A stretch of DNA of 64,000 nt from Paenibacillus ehimensis NBRC 15659 (GCF_004000785.1 NZ_BILX01000022.1:1-64000); one strand, 5' to 3'; counted from the stretch's first letter, positions 17,603 through 26,807 are shown. The notes: a model not told the origin generated them from the sequence alone. Made by a program: numbers and translations.

Positions 17603-17649
17603 GCTTCGCCATAAGGTCTGTTTATAAAATGATGTCATGGGGGGATACG

Positions 17650-19326
17650 ATGAAACGCAAGAAGACATTTTCCCGGTTGCTTGCGGTTACGATGCTGCCT
17701 GCGCTTGTTCTCGGCGGTTGTAATAAAGGAGATGACAGTGCAGGGAAGGGCGGGGAACCGTCGGAGGCGCCGACGACCATTTCATTCTATAGCGCCGATA
17801 CCAACGCCAATTGGGTGAACATGCAGGATGAGGTAGGCAAAAAGCTGACGGAAAAAACCGGCGTTACGATCAAGGCCGAGTTTGCGGTGGACGGCTCCAA
17901 CCAGAAAATCCCGCTGATGGTAGCAAGCGGACAGTATCCGGACCTTGTCTTTGCCAAAGGCGATGCGAACCTGTTCGTGGATGCCGGCGCCTTTATCGAC
18001 TTGACGAAGTTGATTGAGGAGCATGCTCCCAACCTGAAGAAGCTGTACGGGCAATATATGAACCGTCTGAAATGGAGCAACAAGGATGAAGCCATCTATG
18101 TGACCCCGACGCTTCAACCTGTAAACCAAACGTCCTTCGATGCGGGCGGCACCTTCCAGGTCCAGCACGAGGTCCTGAAGGAGCTGGGATACCCGAAGCT
18201 CAAAACGGTGAAGGACTATGAGAAAGCGCTGCAGGATTATTACAAAAAGCATCCGACAATCGACGGTCAACCGACGATCCCGCTGACCCTGAATGCCGAC
18301 GGCTGGAGAATTATGATTTCCGTCACGAACCCGGCATTCATTGCGACAGGCGCACCGGATGACGGCGAATACTACATCAATCAGGAGACGATGGAAGCAA
18401 AGCTGCATTACAAACGTCCGGAAGAAAAGGAATACTTCCGCTGGTTGAACCATATGAACGACATCGGGATGCTGGATAAAGAAGCGTTTCTTCAGAAGAC
18501 GGATCAGTACGAGGCGAAAATTTCATCCGGCCGCGTTCTTGGCACAATTGATCAGGAGTGGGGATTCGGCAATGCGACGAACGCGCTGAGAACGGCAGGC
18601 AAGGAAAACCGCACGTACGCGAGATTCCCGATCCAGCTTGACGAGACGACGAAGGACGCTTCGTTCCAAAGTGCGGGCTACACCGCAGGCTGGGGCGTAG
18701 GCATTACGACATCGGCGAAGGACCCGGTTCGGATTATCAAATTTTTGGATTATCTCGCTTCGGAAGAAGGACAAATTTTGATGAACTGGGGAATCGAAGG
18801 AAAGCATTACAGCGTGGTTGACGGCAAACGGGTCATCCCTAAAGAAATCATGGAGCGCAAAATCAACGATAACGCGAATTTCTCCAAAGAAACCGGAATT
18901 GGACTTTACCTGGCGCTGTTCCCTCGCTACGGCGACGGCGTGAAGGATTCGACAGGCAACTACTTCACGACGAATGCGCCGGAGACGATCAAACAGAACT
19001 ATACGCCTTCCGCAAAAGAAACGCTGAAAGCGTACGGCGTTGACATGTGGAAGGATCTGTGGCCGAAGGAAGCGGAATTCAAAGCGAAGCCTTGGGGCGT
19101 TGCGTACAATATTCCGGTGCCCAGCGATTCCAGTATCAACATCACCTATAAAAAGGTGGAGGAGATTACCCGCAAACGCATTCCGGAAATCATTCTGGCC
19201 GCTCCGTCGAAATTCGATCAGCTGTACGATCAGTTTATCGAAGAGCTGAATGGCGCCGGGGCCGTGAAAATGGAGCAGGACTATACGGAGCTCGTACGTC
19301 AGCGTGTGAAGCTGTGGAACAACTGA
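17650..19326 (+). CDS. Extracellular sugar-binding lipoprotein (LplA type)
   Basis: 558 residues with a lipoprotein signal peptide (MKRKKTFSRLLAVTMLPALV, then LGGC with the lipid-bearing Cys). The mature part is a large family 1 solute-binding protein of the LplA class, which usually bind long or branched oligosaccharides. I take ATG at 17650 (GGGGGGAT 5 bases before) rather than the upstream ATG at 17629, because it places the Lys/Arg-rich n-region at the start. It delivers its sugar to the permeases at 15722 and 16694. Given the three glycosidases around it, the ligand is probably a fucosylated xyloglucan oligosaccharide. Confidence 0.92.
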   Translation: MKRKKTFSRLLAVTMLPALVLGGCNKGDDSAGKGGEPSEAPTTISFYSADTNANWVNMQDEVGKKLTEKTGVTIKAEFAVDGSNQKIPLMVASGQYPDLVFAKGDANLFVDAGAFIDLTKLIEEHAPNLKKLYGQYMNRLKWSNKDEAIYVTPTLQPVNQTSFDAGGTFQVQHEVLKELGYPKLKTVKDYEKALQDYYKKHPTIDGQPTIPLTLNADGWRIMISVTNPAFIATGAPDDGEYYINQETMEAKLHYKRPEEKEYFRWLNHMNDIGMLDKEAFLQKTDQYEAKISSGRVLGTIDQEWGFGNATNALRTAGKENRTYARFPIQLDETTKDASFQSAGYTAGWGVGITTSAKDPVRIIKFLDYLASEEGQILMNWGIEGKHYSVVDGKRVIPKEIMERKINDNANFSKETGIGLYLALFPRYGDGVKDSTGNYFTTNAPETIKQNYTPSAKETLKAYGVDMWKDLWPKEAEFKAKPWGVAYNIPVPSDSSINITYKKVEEITRKRIPEIILAAPSKFDQLYDQFIEELNGAGAVKMEQDYTELVRQRVKLWNN

Positions 19327-19330
19327 CCTT

Positions 19331-19357
19331 AGGGCCGGCCTCGCGCAGGCCCTTTTT
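19331..19357 (+). terminator. Intrinsic terminator/attenuator between importer and GH95 genes
   Basis: AGGGCC or the inner GGCCT arm pairs with AGGCCCT across CGCGC and is followed by TTTTT. It probably lowers transcription of the hydrolase genes relative to the binding protein. Confidence 0.65.
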
Positions 19358-19396
19358 CATTCGCGTTTTTTAGGAACGGGGGAGAGGACACTGAGC

Positions 19397-21781
19397 TTGG
19401 ATCAGCGTCAGGTGTGGAAGCTGTGGTATCGCAAGCCTGCTTCGAAATGGGAGGAGGCGCTTCCGCTAGGGAACGGGCGGTTGGGAGCGATGGTATTCGG
19501 AGGGGCTTGCAGGGAGCTCATTCAATGGAACGAGGATACACTCTGGTCCGGATTTCCGCGAGATACGAACAATTATGAGGCGCTTCGGCATTTAAGTGCG
19601 GCTCGTGAGCGGATTGCCTCCGGCCGCTATGCCGAGGCCGAGAGGCTGATTGAGGACAAGATGCTCGGCAGGAACTCGGAATCGTTCCTCCCGCTCGGCG
19701 ATCTGCGGATCGAACAGACCGGCTTGGACGAGCGCCTGCCGGAATATCGGCGTACGCTTGATTTGGACACGGGAATCGCCTCGGTCGAATTCTGGTCCGG
19801 TCGGCATCGTTTCCGCAGAGAAATGTTTATCAGCGTGGTCGATCAGGTTGCCGTCATTCATTTTTCCAGCAGCACGGGGAGCGAGATTCATCTGAATCTT
19901 GCGCTTGATTCCCCTCTGAAGCACGAGACCGGCTGCACGGATTCCGGCAAGCTGCGGCTGTTCGGGCAGGCGCCGACGCACATCGCCGATAACTGCAGAG
20001 GGGATCATCCCGCTCCCGTGCTGTATGAAGACGGTCTCGGCTTGCGCTACGAGCTGCGGCTTGCGGCGCAGACGGACGGAGGCCATATTGCCGTGGACCA
20101 AGGAAGTCTAAACATTGCCAGAGCCCGGTCGGTGATGCTCTTGCTCGCCGCAGCGACCAATTTTGAAGGGTTTCAAACGATGCCGGGCGCCGGCGGACGC
20201 GATCCGGCCAGGCTGTGCGAAGAGTGGCTTGAGGCGGCTGCGGTCCTAGGCTATGAACCGCTGCGCACGCGGCATGTCGAAGATCACCAGGCGTTGTTTC
20301 GCCGCGTGGAGCTTGAGCTTGGAACGAAGAGCGACCGTCTCGGCAAGGACGGCGTTCCAACGGATCAGCGTCTTGCGGACTATGCCCGCGGCGCGGAGGA
20401 CCCGTCGCTGGAAGCGCTGATGTTCCAGTACGGACGTTATTTGCTGATGGCCAGCTCGCGGTCCGGGAACCAGCCCGCTCATCTGCAAGGATTGTGGAAC
20501 CCGCACGTACAGCCGCCCTGGAACAGCAACTACACGACAAACATTAATACCCAGATGAATTATTGGCCAGCCGAAACAGCCAACTTGCGCGAATGTCACG
20601 AACCGCTGATCGAGATGATTCGTGAGCTTGCCGTGACCGGGGCTCGTACGGCAAAGATTCATTACAACGCCCGCGGTTGGGCGGTGCACCATAACGTAGA
20701 TCTGTGGCGTACGGCCGGCCCGAGCGGCGGCAAGGCGATGTGGGCTTTCTGGCCGATGGCCGGCCCCTGGTTGTGCCGCCATCTGTGGGAGCATTACCGG
20801 TATCATCCGGATCTTCCGTATTTGCGTGAAACGGCGTACCCTCTTATGAGAGGAGCGGCGCTTTTTTGCCTGGATTGGCTTGTCGAAGACGGCCGGGGCC
20901 ATCTCCTGACAAGCCCCTCGACATCGCCGGAGAATCTATTCCTCACGGCGGACGGCGTGCCATGTGCCGTATCTGCCGGCTCCACGCTGGATATGGCTCT
21001 TATCCGCGAGTTGTTTCGGAGCTGTATCGAAGCCTCCCGCTTGCTCGAAACGGATAAAGAGCTGCGCGAAAAGATGGAACGCGCGCTTGCCAGGCTGCTT
21101 CCTTATCGGGTTGACGCTGGCGGTCGGCTGATGGAATGGAGCGAGCCGTTCCCCGAGGCCGAGCCGGGACACCGGCATGTGTCTCATTTGTACGGCTTGT
21201 ATCCCGGCTGCGATATGAACCTGCGCGATACGCCGCAGCTGGCGGCTGCGGCCGCCGAGTCGCTGAAGGTCCGGATCGATAGCGGCAGCGGACATACCGG
21301 ATGGAGCTGCGCATGGCTCATCAATCTGTTTGCTCGGCTGCGGCAGCCCCAACAAGCCTATCGTTATATCCGAACGCTGCTTACGCGCTCGGTTCATCCG
21401 AATCTGTTCGGGGATCATCCGCCGTTCCAGATCGACGCCAATTTTGGCGGCGCTGCCGGGCTTGCCGAAATGCTTCTGCAAAGCCATCTGGACGAGATTG
21501 AGCTGCTGCCGGCTTTGCCGCCTGCTTGGAAATCGGGCAGGGTCGGAGGACTGAAGGCCCGGGGAGGCTTTCTGGTAAGCATGGAGTGGAACGACGGGAA
21601 GCTGCAATCCGCCACGATTACTTCGACGCATGGTCAGAACTGCCGGATTCGCTGCGGCATTCCGGTGAGGGTGGAACGGGAAGACGGAACGCCTCTGACG
21701 CAAGGGGAGCTGTGCGCTTTTGAGACAATCAAGGGATTTGCTTATGTAATCGTACCCTTGCCGGCAGATGAAGCTGCGTAG
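19397..21781 (+). CDS. GH95 alpha-L-fucosidase
   Basis: 794 residues, the normal length of GH95 enzymes, which remove alpha-1,2-linked L-fucose (some members L-galactose) by inversion. Motifs: N-terminal WYRKPASKWEEALPLGNGRLG, base-assisting Asn pair N382/N384 in TTNINTQMNYWPAE, general acid Glu512 in SPSTSPENLF, and Asp680 in FQIDANFGGAAGLAEM, matching the catalytic set described for the Bifidobacterium enzyme. No signal peptide, so cytoplasmic. Start is TTG at 19397 behind GGGGGAGAGG; the sequence from there matches the family N-terminus. Fuc-alpha-1,2-Gal is the terminal linkage of fucosylated xyloglucan, which fits the neighbours. Confidence 0.93.
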   Translation: MDQRQVWKLWYRKPASKWEEALPLGNGRLGAMVFGGACRELIQWNEDTLWSGFPRDTNNYEALRHLSAARERIASGRYAEAERLIEDKMLGRNSESFLPLGDLRIEQTGLDERLPEYRRTLDLDTGIASVEFWSGRHRFRREMFISVVDQVAVIHFSSSTGSEIHLNLALDSPLKHETGCTDSGKLRLFGQAPTHIADNCRGDHPAPVLYEDGLGLRYELRLAAQTDGGHIAVDQGSLNIARARSVMLLLAAATNFEGFQTMPGAGGRDPARLCEEWLEAAAVLGYEPLRTRHVEDHQALFRRVELELGTKSDRLGKDGVPTDQRLADYARGAEDPSLEALMFQYGRYLLMASSRSGNQPAHLQGLWNPHVQPPWNSNYTTNINTQMNYWPAETANLRECHEPLIEMIRELAVTGARTAKIHYNARGWAVHHNVDLWRTAGPSGGKAMWAFWPMAGPWLCRHLWEHYRYHPDLPYLRETAYPLMRGAALFCLDWLVEDGRGHLLTSPSTSPENLFLTADGVPCAVSAGSTLDMALIRELFRSCIEASRLLETDKELREKMERALARLLPYRVDAGGRLMEWSEPFPEAEPGHRHVSHLYGLYPGCDMNLRDTPQLAAAAAESLKVRIDSGSGHTGWSCAWLINLFARLRQPQQAYRYIRTLLTRSVHPNLFGDHPPFQIDANFGGAAGLAEMLLQSHLDEIELLPALPPAWKSGRVGGLKARGGFLVSMEWNDGKLQSATITSTHGQNCRIRCGIPVRVEREDGTPLTQGELCAFETIKGFAYVIVPLPADEAA

Positions 21782-21856
21782 CCGGGAGCGCTTCTGTCGA
21801 GCGATTCCGCGCTTTGGCACGATACCAATAACACAAGAAGGAAGCGATGAACGCAC

Positions 21857-23893
21857 ATGATCAATACTAAATTGCCGAAACTATGGTACGGCGGGGACTA
21901 TAACCCGGAGCAGTGGGACGAGGAAATCTGGAAGGAGGACGACCGGCTGTTCAAGCTGGCCGGCATTGACGTTGCTACCGTAAACGTGTTCTCGTGGGCT
22001 TTGAACCAGCCGAATGAGGACACCTACCATTTCGCCTGGCTGGATGAGACGATCGACAGGCTGTACCGCAATGGCGTTTACGTCTGTCTGGCAACCAGTA
22101 CAGGCGCACACCCGGCCTGGATGGCGCGGAAGTATCCGGACATTTTGCGTGTCGATTACGAGGGGCGGAAACGAAAGTTCGGCGGCAGGCACAACTCCTG
22201 TCCGAACAGCCCGACTTACCGCAAATACGCGAAGCGGATGGCAGGCAGGCTGGCCGAGCGGTACAAGGACCATCCGGCCGTGCTGATCTGGCATGTGTCC
22301 AACGAATACGGCGGCTATTGCTATTGCGATAACTGCGCTGCGGCGTTCAGGGCATGGCTACGGGAACAGTATGGGTCGCTGGATGCCCTCAACAAAGCAT
22401 GGAATACCCGCTTCTGGAGTCACCACTTTTACGACTGGGAGGATATTGTCGTTCCGAATGCCCTGAGTGAGGAGTGGGGCGGCAGCCGGACGAACTTCCA
22501 AGGCATTTCCTTGGATTACCGGCGCTTTCAGTCCGACAGTCTGCTGGAGTGCTACAAGCTGGAGCGGGACGAGTTAAAGCGATTCACCCCGGACATCCCG
22601 GTGACCACGAATCTGATGGGCTTTTATCCGGAGCTGGACTATTTCAAGTGGGCCAAAGAAATGGATGTTGTTTCCTGGGATAATTATCCTTCCCTGGAAA
22701 CGCCGTTCAGCCAAACGGCGATGACGCATGCGCTTATGCGCGGCTTGAAGAACGGGCAGCCGTTTATGCTGATGGAGCAGACGCCGAGCGTCCAGAACTG
22801 GCAGCCCTACAACTCGGCGAAGCGCCCCGGCGTCATGCGGCTGTGGAGCTATCAGGCCGTCGCTCACGGAGCCGATACGGTGATGTTCTTCCAGCTTCGC
22901 CGTTCGATCGGCGCATGCGAGAAATACCACGGGGCGGTCATTGAGCATGTGGGACATGAGCATACCCGAGTCTTCCGCGAATGCGCGGAGCTGGGCAAAG
23001 AGCTGCAGCTGCTTGGAGATCGGCTTCTGGACGCGCGCTCCGATGCGAAGGTGGCGATTATTTTCGATTGGGAAAACCGGTGGGGCATCGAGCTGTCCAG
23101 CGGTCCGAGCGTTGCGCTTAACTATGTGGAGGAGGTTCACAAATATTACGATGCGCTGCACCGGCTTCATATCCAGACGGATATGATCGGCGTGGAGGAG
23201 CATCTGGAACGGTACGAGGTCGTCATTGCACCGGTTATGTATATGGTGAAGCCGGGTTTCGCCGAGCGGGTGGAGGTGTTTGTATCGCGGGGCGGCACGT
23301 TCGTGACCACTTTTTTCAGCGGCATCGTCAACGAGCACGACCTCGTTACATTGGGCGGCTATCCGGGCAAGCTGCGCAAGGTGACGGGAATCTGGGCCGA
23401 GGAAATCGACGCTTTGCTTCCGGACCGGCATAACCAAATGGTGATGCGCAGTCCGCGCGGGCATTTGGAGGGCTCCTACAACTGCGGCATCCTGTGCGAT
23501 GTGATTCATGCCGAAGGCGCCGAGGTCGTTGCCGAATATGGCTCCGATTACTACCGGGGCATGCCCTCGTTAACGGTGAACCGCTTCGGTAAGGGCAAGG
23601 CCTGGTATGTGGCGTCCAGTCCGGAAGCGAGGTTCCTCCAGGATCTGATGCGGACGATCTGCGACGAGCACGGCATCGAGGCGGTCCTGAACGCTCCTTG
23701 CGGCGTGGAGACCGTTCGGCGTGTAAAGGATGGGCAGGAGGTTACCTTCGTGCTCAACCATACGGCCGAAAGTGCAGCCGTGCCGCTGGGCGACGCGGTC
23801 TATATCGATTTGCTGACAGGTCGGGAGCAGCGGGTTACATGCGAGGTACCGGCCCACGGAGTCCGGATTCTGCAGAAGCTGTCCGTCCATTAG
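21857..23893 (+). CDS. GH42 beta-galactosidase
   Basis: 678 residues, standard GH42 size: TIM barrel with acid/base Glu150 in WHVSNEYGG and nucleophile Glu307 in FMLMEQTPSVQNW, trimerisation domain, and a small beta domain. The four zinc-binding cysteines are kept (Cys115 in HNSCPNSP; Cys155, 157, 160 in YCYCDNC). It removes terminal beta-galactose, here probably the Gal beta-1,2-linked to xylose that becomes exposed after fucose removal. No signal peptide. ATG lies 9 bases after GGAAG; 75 bases separate it from the GH95 gene, so the two are likely co-transcribed. Confidence 0.93.
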   Translation: MINTKLPKLWYGGDYNPEQWDEEIWKEDDRLFKLAGIDVATVNVFSWALNQPNEDTYHFAWLDETIDRLYRNGVYVCLATSTGAHPAWMARKYPDILRVDYEGRKRKFGGRHNSCPNSPTYRKYAKRMAGRLAERYKDHPAVLIWHVSNEYGGYCYCDNCAAAFRAWLREQYGSLDALNKAWNTRFWSHHFYDWEDIVVPNALSEEWGGSRTNFQGISLDYRRFQSDSLLECYKLERDELKRFTPDIPVTTNLMGFYPELDYFKWAKEMDVVSWDNYPSLETPFSQTAMTHALMRGLKNGQPFMLMEQTPSVQNWQPYNSAKRPGVMRLWSYQAVAHGADTVMFFQLRRSIGACEKYHGAVIEHVGHEHTRVFRECAELGKELQLLGDRLLDARSDAKVAIIFDWENRWGIELSSGPSVALNYVEEVHKYYDALHRLHIQTDMIGVEEHLERYEVVIAPVMYMVKPGFAERVEVFVSRGGTFVTTFFSGIVNEHDLVTLGGYPGKLRKVTGIWAEEIDALLPDRHNQMVMRSPRGHLEGSYNCGILCDVIHAEGAEVVAEYGSDYYRGMPSLTVNRFGKGKAWYVASSPEARFLQDLMRTICDEHGIEAVLNAPCGVETVRRVKDGQEVTFVLNHTAESAAVPLGDAVYIDLLTGREQRVTCEVPAHGVRILQKLSVH

Positions 23894-23941
23894 CGGCTAG
23901 CCTGTTGCCTGATTCATAAATCGGCTCATGACCCGGAGTTG

Positions 23942-23971
23942 TTGACAAAAACTGGTCCGCTGCCCTAGGAT
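23942..23971 (+). promoter_or_regulatory. Candidate sigma-A promoter of fucU
   Basis: TTGACA (23942-23947), an 18-base spacer and TAGGAT (23966-23971), 53 bases before the fucU start. This would allow fucU to be made apart from the hydrolase operon. Confidence 0.5.
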
Positions 23972-24024
23972 TAGCTTGAACGCTGCGATACGGCGGCGCG
24001 AGACTAGCCCTTGGAGGTACGGAC

Positions 24025-24456
24025 ATGTTAAAAGGCATTCCTTCGATTCTTTCTCCCGAATTGTTCAAAATTATGATGGAAATGGGACACGGTGACGAAC
24101 TGGTGCTGGCCGACGGCAATTTTCCGGCGGCGAGCCACGCTCAGCGTTTGGTCCGCTGTGACGGACACGGCATTCCCCAGCTGCTCGAGGGGATATTGAC
24201 CTTTTTTCCATTGGATGCTTATGCGGAGCATTCGGTTGCCTTAATGGCCGTCGTTCCGGGCGATCCGGTGAAGCCGGTCATCTGGGACGAATATCGTGCG
24301 ATTGTCAAGAAGCACGCGCCCGAAGCCGCCGAGCCTGCGTTTGTGGAGCGGTTTGCGTTCTATGAGCGCGCCAGGCAAGCGTATGCCGTCGTCGCGACGG
24401 GCGAAGGGGCGTTATATGCGAACATCGTGCTCAAAAAAGGCGTCGTCAAGCCGTAA
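24025..24456 (+). CDS. fucU: L-fucose mutarotase (FucU/RbsD family)
   Basis: 143 residues, FucU length. It keeps the family start LKGIPSILSPEL, the catalytic-region GHGDELVLADGNFPA with His near residue 22, and the C-terminal FYERARQAYAVVATGE segment in which Tyr contributes to the active site. FucU interconverts alpha and beta anomers of L-fucose. A preceding ribosome site TTGGAGG is strong. Lying straight after GH95 fucosidase and GH42 galactosidase genes, it supports fucose as one product of this locus. RbsD-like ribose mutarotase is less likely because of the GHGDELVLADGNFP version of the motif. Confidence 0.9.
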   Translation: MLKGIPSILSPELFKIMMEMGHGDELVLADGNFPAASHAQRLVRCDGHGIPQLLEGILTFFPLDAYAEHSVALMAVVPGDPVKPVIWDEYRAIVKKHAPEAAEPAFVERFAFYERARQAYAVVATGEGALYANIVLKKGVVKP

Positions 24457-24484
24457 CGCCAATCATAATCCGTCCCTGAATCTC

Positions 24485-24507
24485 ATAGATTAAGACTACG
24501 AATCTAT
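24485..24507. repeat. Inverted repeat between fucU and the next gene
   Basis: ATAGATT and AATCTAT are separated by 9 bases, with an outer TCAT/ATGA pair. There is no T-run after it, so it could be an operator or a weak transcript end. Confidence 0.35.
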
Positions 24508-24538
24508 CTATGATTTCCGATGAAATGGGGATGCGCCG

Positions 24539-25348
24539 ATGATAGCCGTTCTTAGAAACCGTCTGGCCCGCGGAAACGAACGTCAGCTGCAGCTTTTGCT
24601 TGCGGGATTTTTGCTTGGCAATTTAATTGCCGTCATTTTGTCCGCGTATTGGACAACCCCCCGGGAGAAGCCGCTTCCCGTCCATTATACATATTCCACC
24701 TATGCGGCGGCGAACGGGGTAAAGCTGCATGCGATGCGGACGGCGCCTGACAATATCGAGCTGAAGCACATCGTGACCAACGTGACGGCAACGGCCGATT
24801 ACGGGATTAACGGAGGCTTTTTCTGGAACGGCGACCTGCTCAGCATTGCGGTTGTCAACGGCAAGCCGCTGAAGGGCGAGCCCCACGATTACGGCTCGGG
24901 CTGGTATAACATCGATTACCCGAAAGGGACGCTCGTCTGGGACGAGGTGGCGCGGTCGTTCTCCGTGCAGGTGGCGCAGGAGGCCGGGGAGCTGAAAATG
25001 ACCGATCCGAACCGCTACTGGGCGCAAGGCGGGGTCAGCATGTCTCTCGGGGCGGAGGAGCGCTGGATCGAGCAGGCGAAGAAGGAGGATATGCCGGCGT
25101 TCGACGAGCCAAGACTGCGCTCGGGAGCGGTATTCGACCGGCAGCAGAACCTGTGGCTTCTCGTGTCGGACAAGCCGTGCACCGTTGAGCAATTCCGCCG
25201 GGCGGTGCTTGAGACGATTGTGCCGGGACAGCTGGTGGACGGCATATTTCTGGATGGTGACGGCTCTTCGCAGATGCAGAACGGACAAGTCCGTCTCAAG
25301 GGCGACTCCCGGGAGGTCTATCAGATGTTAGCGCTCAGGGCAAAGTAA
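24539..25348 (+). CDS. Phosphodiester glycosidase family (NAGPA domain) membrane-anchored protein
   Basis: 269 residues. One N-terminal membrane segment (about 18-36, LQLLLAGFLLGNLIAVILSA) anchors a domain outside the cell. The domain has the NAGPA/DUF2233 hallmarks: INGGFFWNGD near residue 88, and IFLDGDGSSQM near residue 238. Family members cleave phosphodiester-linked sugars, as in the human mannose-6-phosphate uncovering enzyme; bacterial members are linked to exopolysaccharide or wall polymers. Substrate unknown. ATG follows GGGGAT. It may be independent of the glycan locus. Confidence 0.85.
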   Translation: MIAVLRNRLARGNERQLQLLLAGFLLGNLIAVILSAYWTTPREKPLPVHYTYSTYAAANGVKLHAMRTAPDNIELKHIVTNVTATADYGINGGFFWNGDLLSIAVVNGKPLKGEPHDYGSGWYNIDYPKGTLVWDEVARSFSVQVAQEAGELKMTDPNRYWAQGGVSMSLGAEERWIEQAKKEDMPAFDEPRLRSGAVFDRQQNLWLLVSDKPCTVEQFRRAVLETIVPGQLVDGIFLDGDGSSQMQNGQVRLKGDSREVYQMLALRAK

Positions 25349-25426
25349 AGACGGCCGTGGGAATGATGTCGGATGACAAGAACTTGTGGCGAGAAGAAAC
25401 CGTTAAAAAATAAGTAACTTAAATTA

Positions 25427-25459
25427 ATCGGTTCTTTGTACGTGAAAGAACCGGTTTTC
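25427..25459 (+). terminator. Intrinsic terminator
   Basis: CGGTTCTTT pairs with AAAGAACCG around a 7-base loop, followed by GTTTTCC. It ends the phosphodiester glycosidase unit. Confidence 0.7.
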
Positions 25460-25629
25460 CTTGTCTATTACCCAGTTGACATAAGGTGAATATCAAGAGG
25501 AAAGCGAAACGCAATTTTTGGACTGATTCCAATGCTCTTGAACAACCGTTCCGTGGCTTCGCGAAGCGCATATCCCTTCTTTAACAAAGGCTATGTTAAT
25601 TCTTAATGTTGATTTTCAACCTAAAATAT
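25460..25629. other. Gene-free AT-richer stretch
   Basis: I see no gene here. Base composition becomes clearly AT-richer than in the genes to the left, which marks the start of the decayed block up to about 27600. Confidence 0.5.
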
Positions 25630-25651
25630 AACCGCCCCGTAAAAGGCGGTT
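25630..25651 (-). terminator. Intrinsic terminator of the 121-residue gene
   Basis: AACCGCC and GGCGGTT form a 7-bp stem; on the minus strand the downstream bases are ATATTTTAG. Located 34 bases after the stop. Confidence 0.65.
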
Positions 25652-25684
25652 TATTAAGCTATCGTTTCCCGTTAGAATTATAGT

Positions 25685-26050
25685 TTATTTAGTTGAAAAC
25701 TCGTCAATGGCTTGAACAGCTAGTTCCAAAGCTTTCATTCTTCTTTCCAAAAGTGTTCTTTGGGGACTACCAGTCTTTGACTTAGCATAACTATTTTCTA
25801 TTGATGGAAATAACCCGGTAATAACAATACGAGCTTCCGCTAAATCTTCCTGAGTATAATGATGAGGTCTTTGATTCCAAACGTTTTCTAGCATAGTTAA
25901 GCCGATATGAACTGCTTTGAGTCGTTTCTTCACCAGAGTAGTATTGGCGCCATTATGAGTCATCTGTGACAAGGCATTCTCGAGTTTACTGATTGTAGAT
26001 TGCAAAGATTTTATCGATTCTAACTTATCTTGATTGGATACGTTCCTCAT
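25685..26050 (-). CDS. Hypothetical 121-residue helical protein with internal repeat
   Basis: Soluble, all-helical looking protein that I do not recognise. Two related segments can be aligned: residues 23-58 (start LENALSQMT, core TLVKKRLKAVHIGLTML) and 84-118 (start IENSYAKSK, core TLLERRMKALELAVQAI). Each reads as helix, turn, helix, which suggests duplication of a helical hairpin. AT-rich codons and the neighbouring mobile-element remnant suggest it arrived by transfer. ATG follows AAAGGACGG at a normal distance, and a terminator is present, so it may still be expressed. Confidence 0.6.
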   Translation of the reverse strand: MRNVSNQDKLESIKSLQSTISKLENALSQMTHNGANTTLVKKRLKAVHIGLTMLENVWNQRPHHYTQEDLAEARIVITGLFPSIENSYAKSKTGSPQRTLLERRMKALELAVQAIDEFSTK

Positions 26051-26101
26051 GTTAGTACCGTCCTTTCTTCATTCCTTTTCGAAAGTAAATTGCCTATTAG
26101 C

Positions 26102-26807
26102 TCAACAGTAAGCCATCCGTCGAAGTCTGGCATTCGTATCCTTCACAGAAAACAGGCATGAGGACACCAACATGTTTTTTTTATTCGACGCTGTATTCTC
26201 ATACTCCTTGCTGTCGATATAGCGGAACCACGCCGGGTAATGCTCCAAATATTTGGTTGCCGCCCCGTTGAAACGGTCCATCCATTTCTTCAGACGGCTA
26301 TGGTAGCTGTTGACGTTCTGGATATGGTAAACGCCTTCGACTATACCTTGGAATGCTTCGGTCGGAATCTGTTTTAGCGCAGCGAGAATCTTATGACGCC
26401 AGTAAAAGAGGCTCACGAATGAAACCTCATCATACATCAGTTCGGCGCATTTTCGCAGCGAAAATCCTTCAATTATCAGTTCTATAAAGCGAACCCACAG
26501 ATGAGGTCGCCGCGTCCGCTGCAGAGGCAGGTCATTGAACGTTTGAATGCAAGACTTGCAACGATAACGTTGGCGTTTGACCGCTCCTGTGCGCGTTGTA
26601 ATTGTGTACTTACCGAAACGAACAACAAGTATGACCATGGCAATGCGGGCAAACCAGCCCGTCTTTATGCTTTTGTTCTTGAATTTCATCAATCACCTGG
26701 GTAGGAGCTGCCGCACTTTTAATTTCCGACTGCAAGAAGCGAATAAGCTGTTGCTTATCCCGATTGTCCAAACCCTTAGCAAGTTCAATCAATCCTCTCA
26801 AATCCAA
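26102..26807 (-). pseudogene. IS1595-family transposase remnant
   Basis: Two minus-strand frames give pieces of one IS1595-type transposase. The first (from 26807) runs to the zinc-binding VCPHCHGH. A frameshift near 26640 moves to the second frame (LVVRFGKY...[21 protein letters not shown]), which ends at 26102. In the second frame the sequence jumps from QGIVEGVY straight to [21 protein letters not shown]. In intact members about 100 residues with the catalytic DDE/N core lie between these, so the core is deleted. The C-terminal [19 protein letters not shown] is kept. It cannot be active. Inverted repeats were not found by eye. Confidence 0.8.

Noticed and set aside
26102-26807. Active insertion sequence
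   Set aside because: Frameshift and missing catalytic core; no terminal inverted repeats or target duplications visible by eye.
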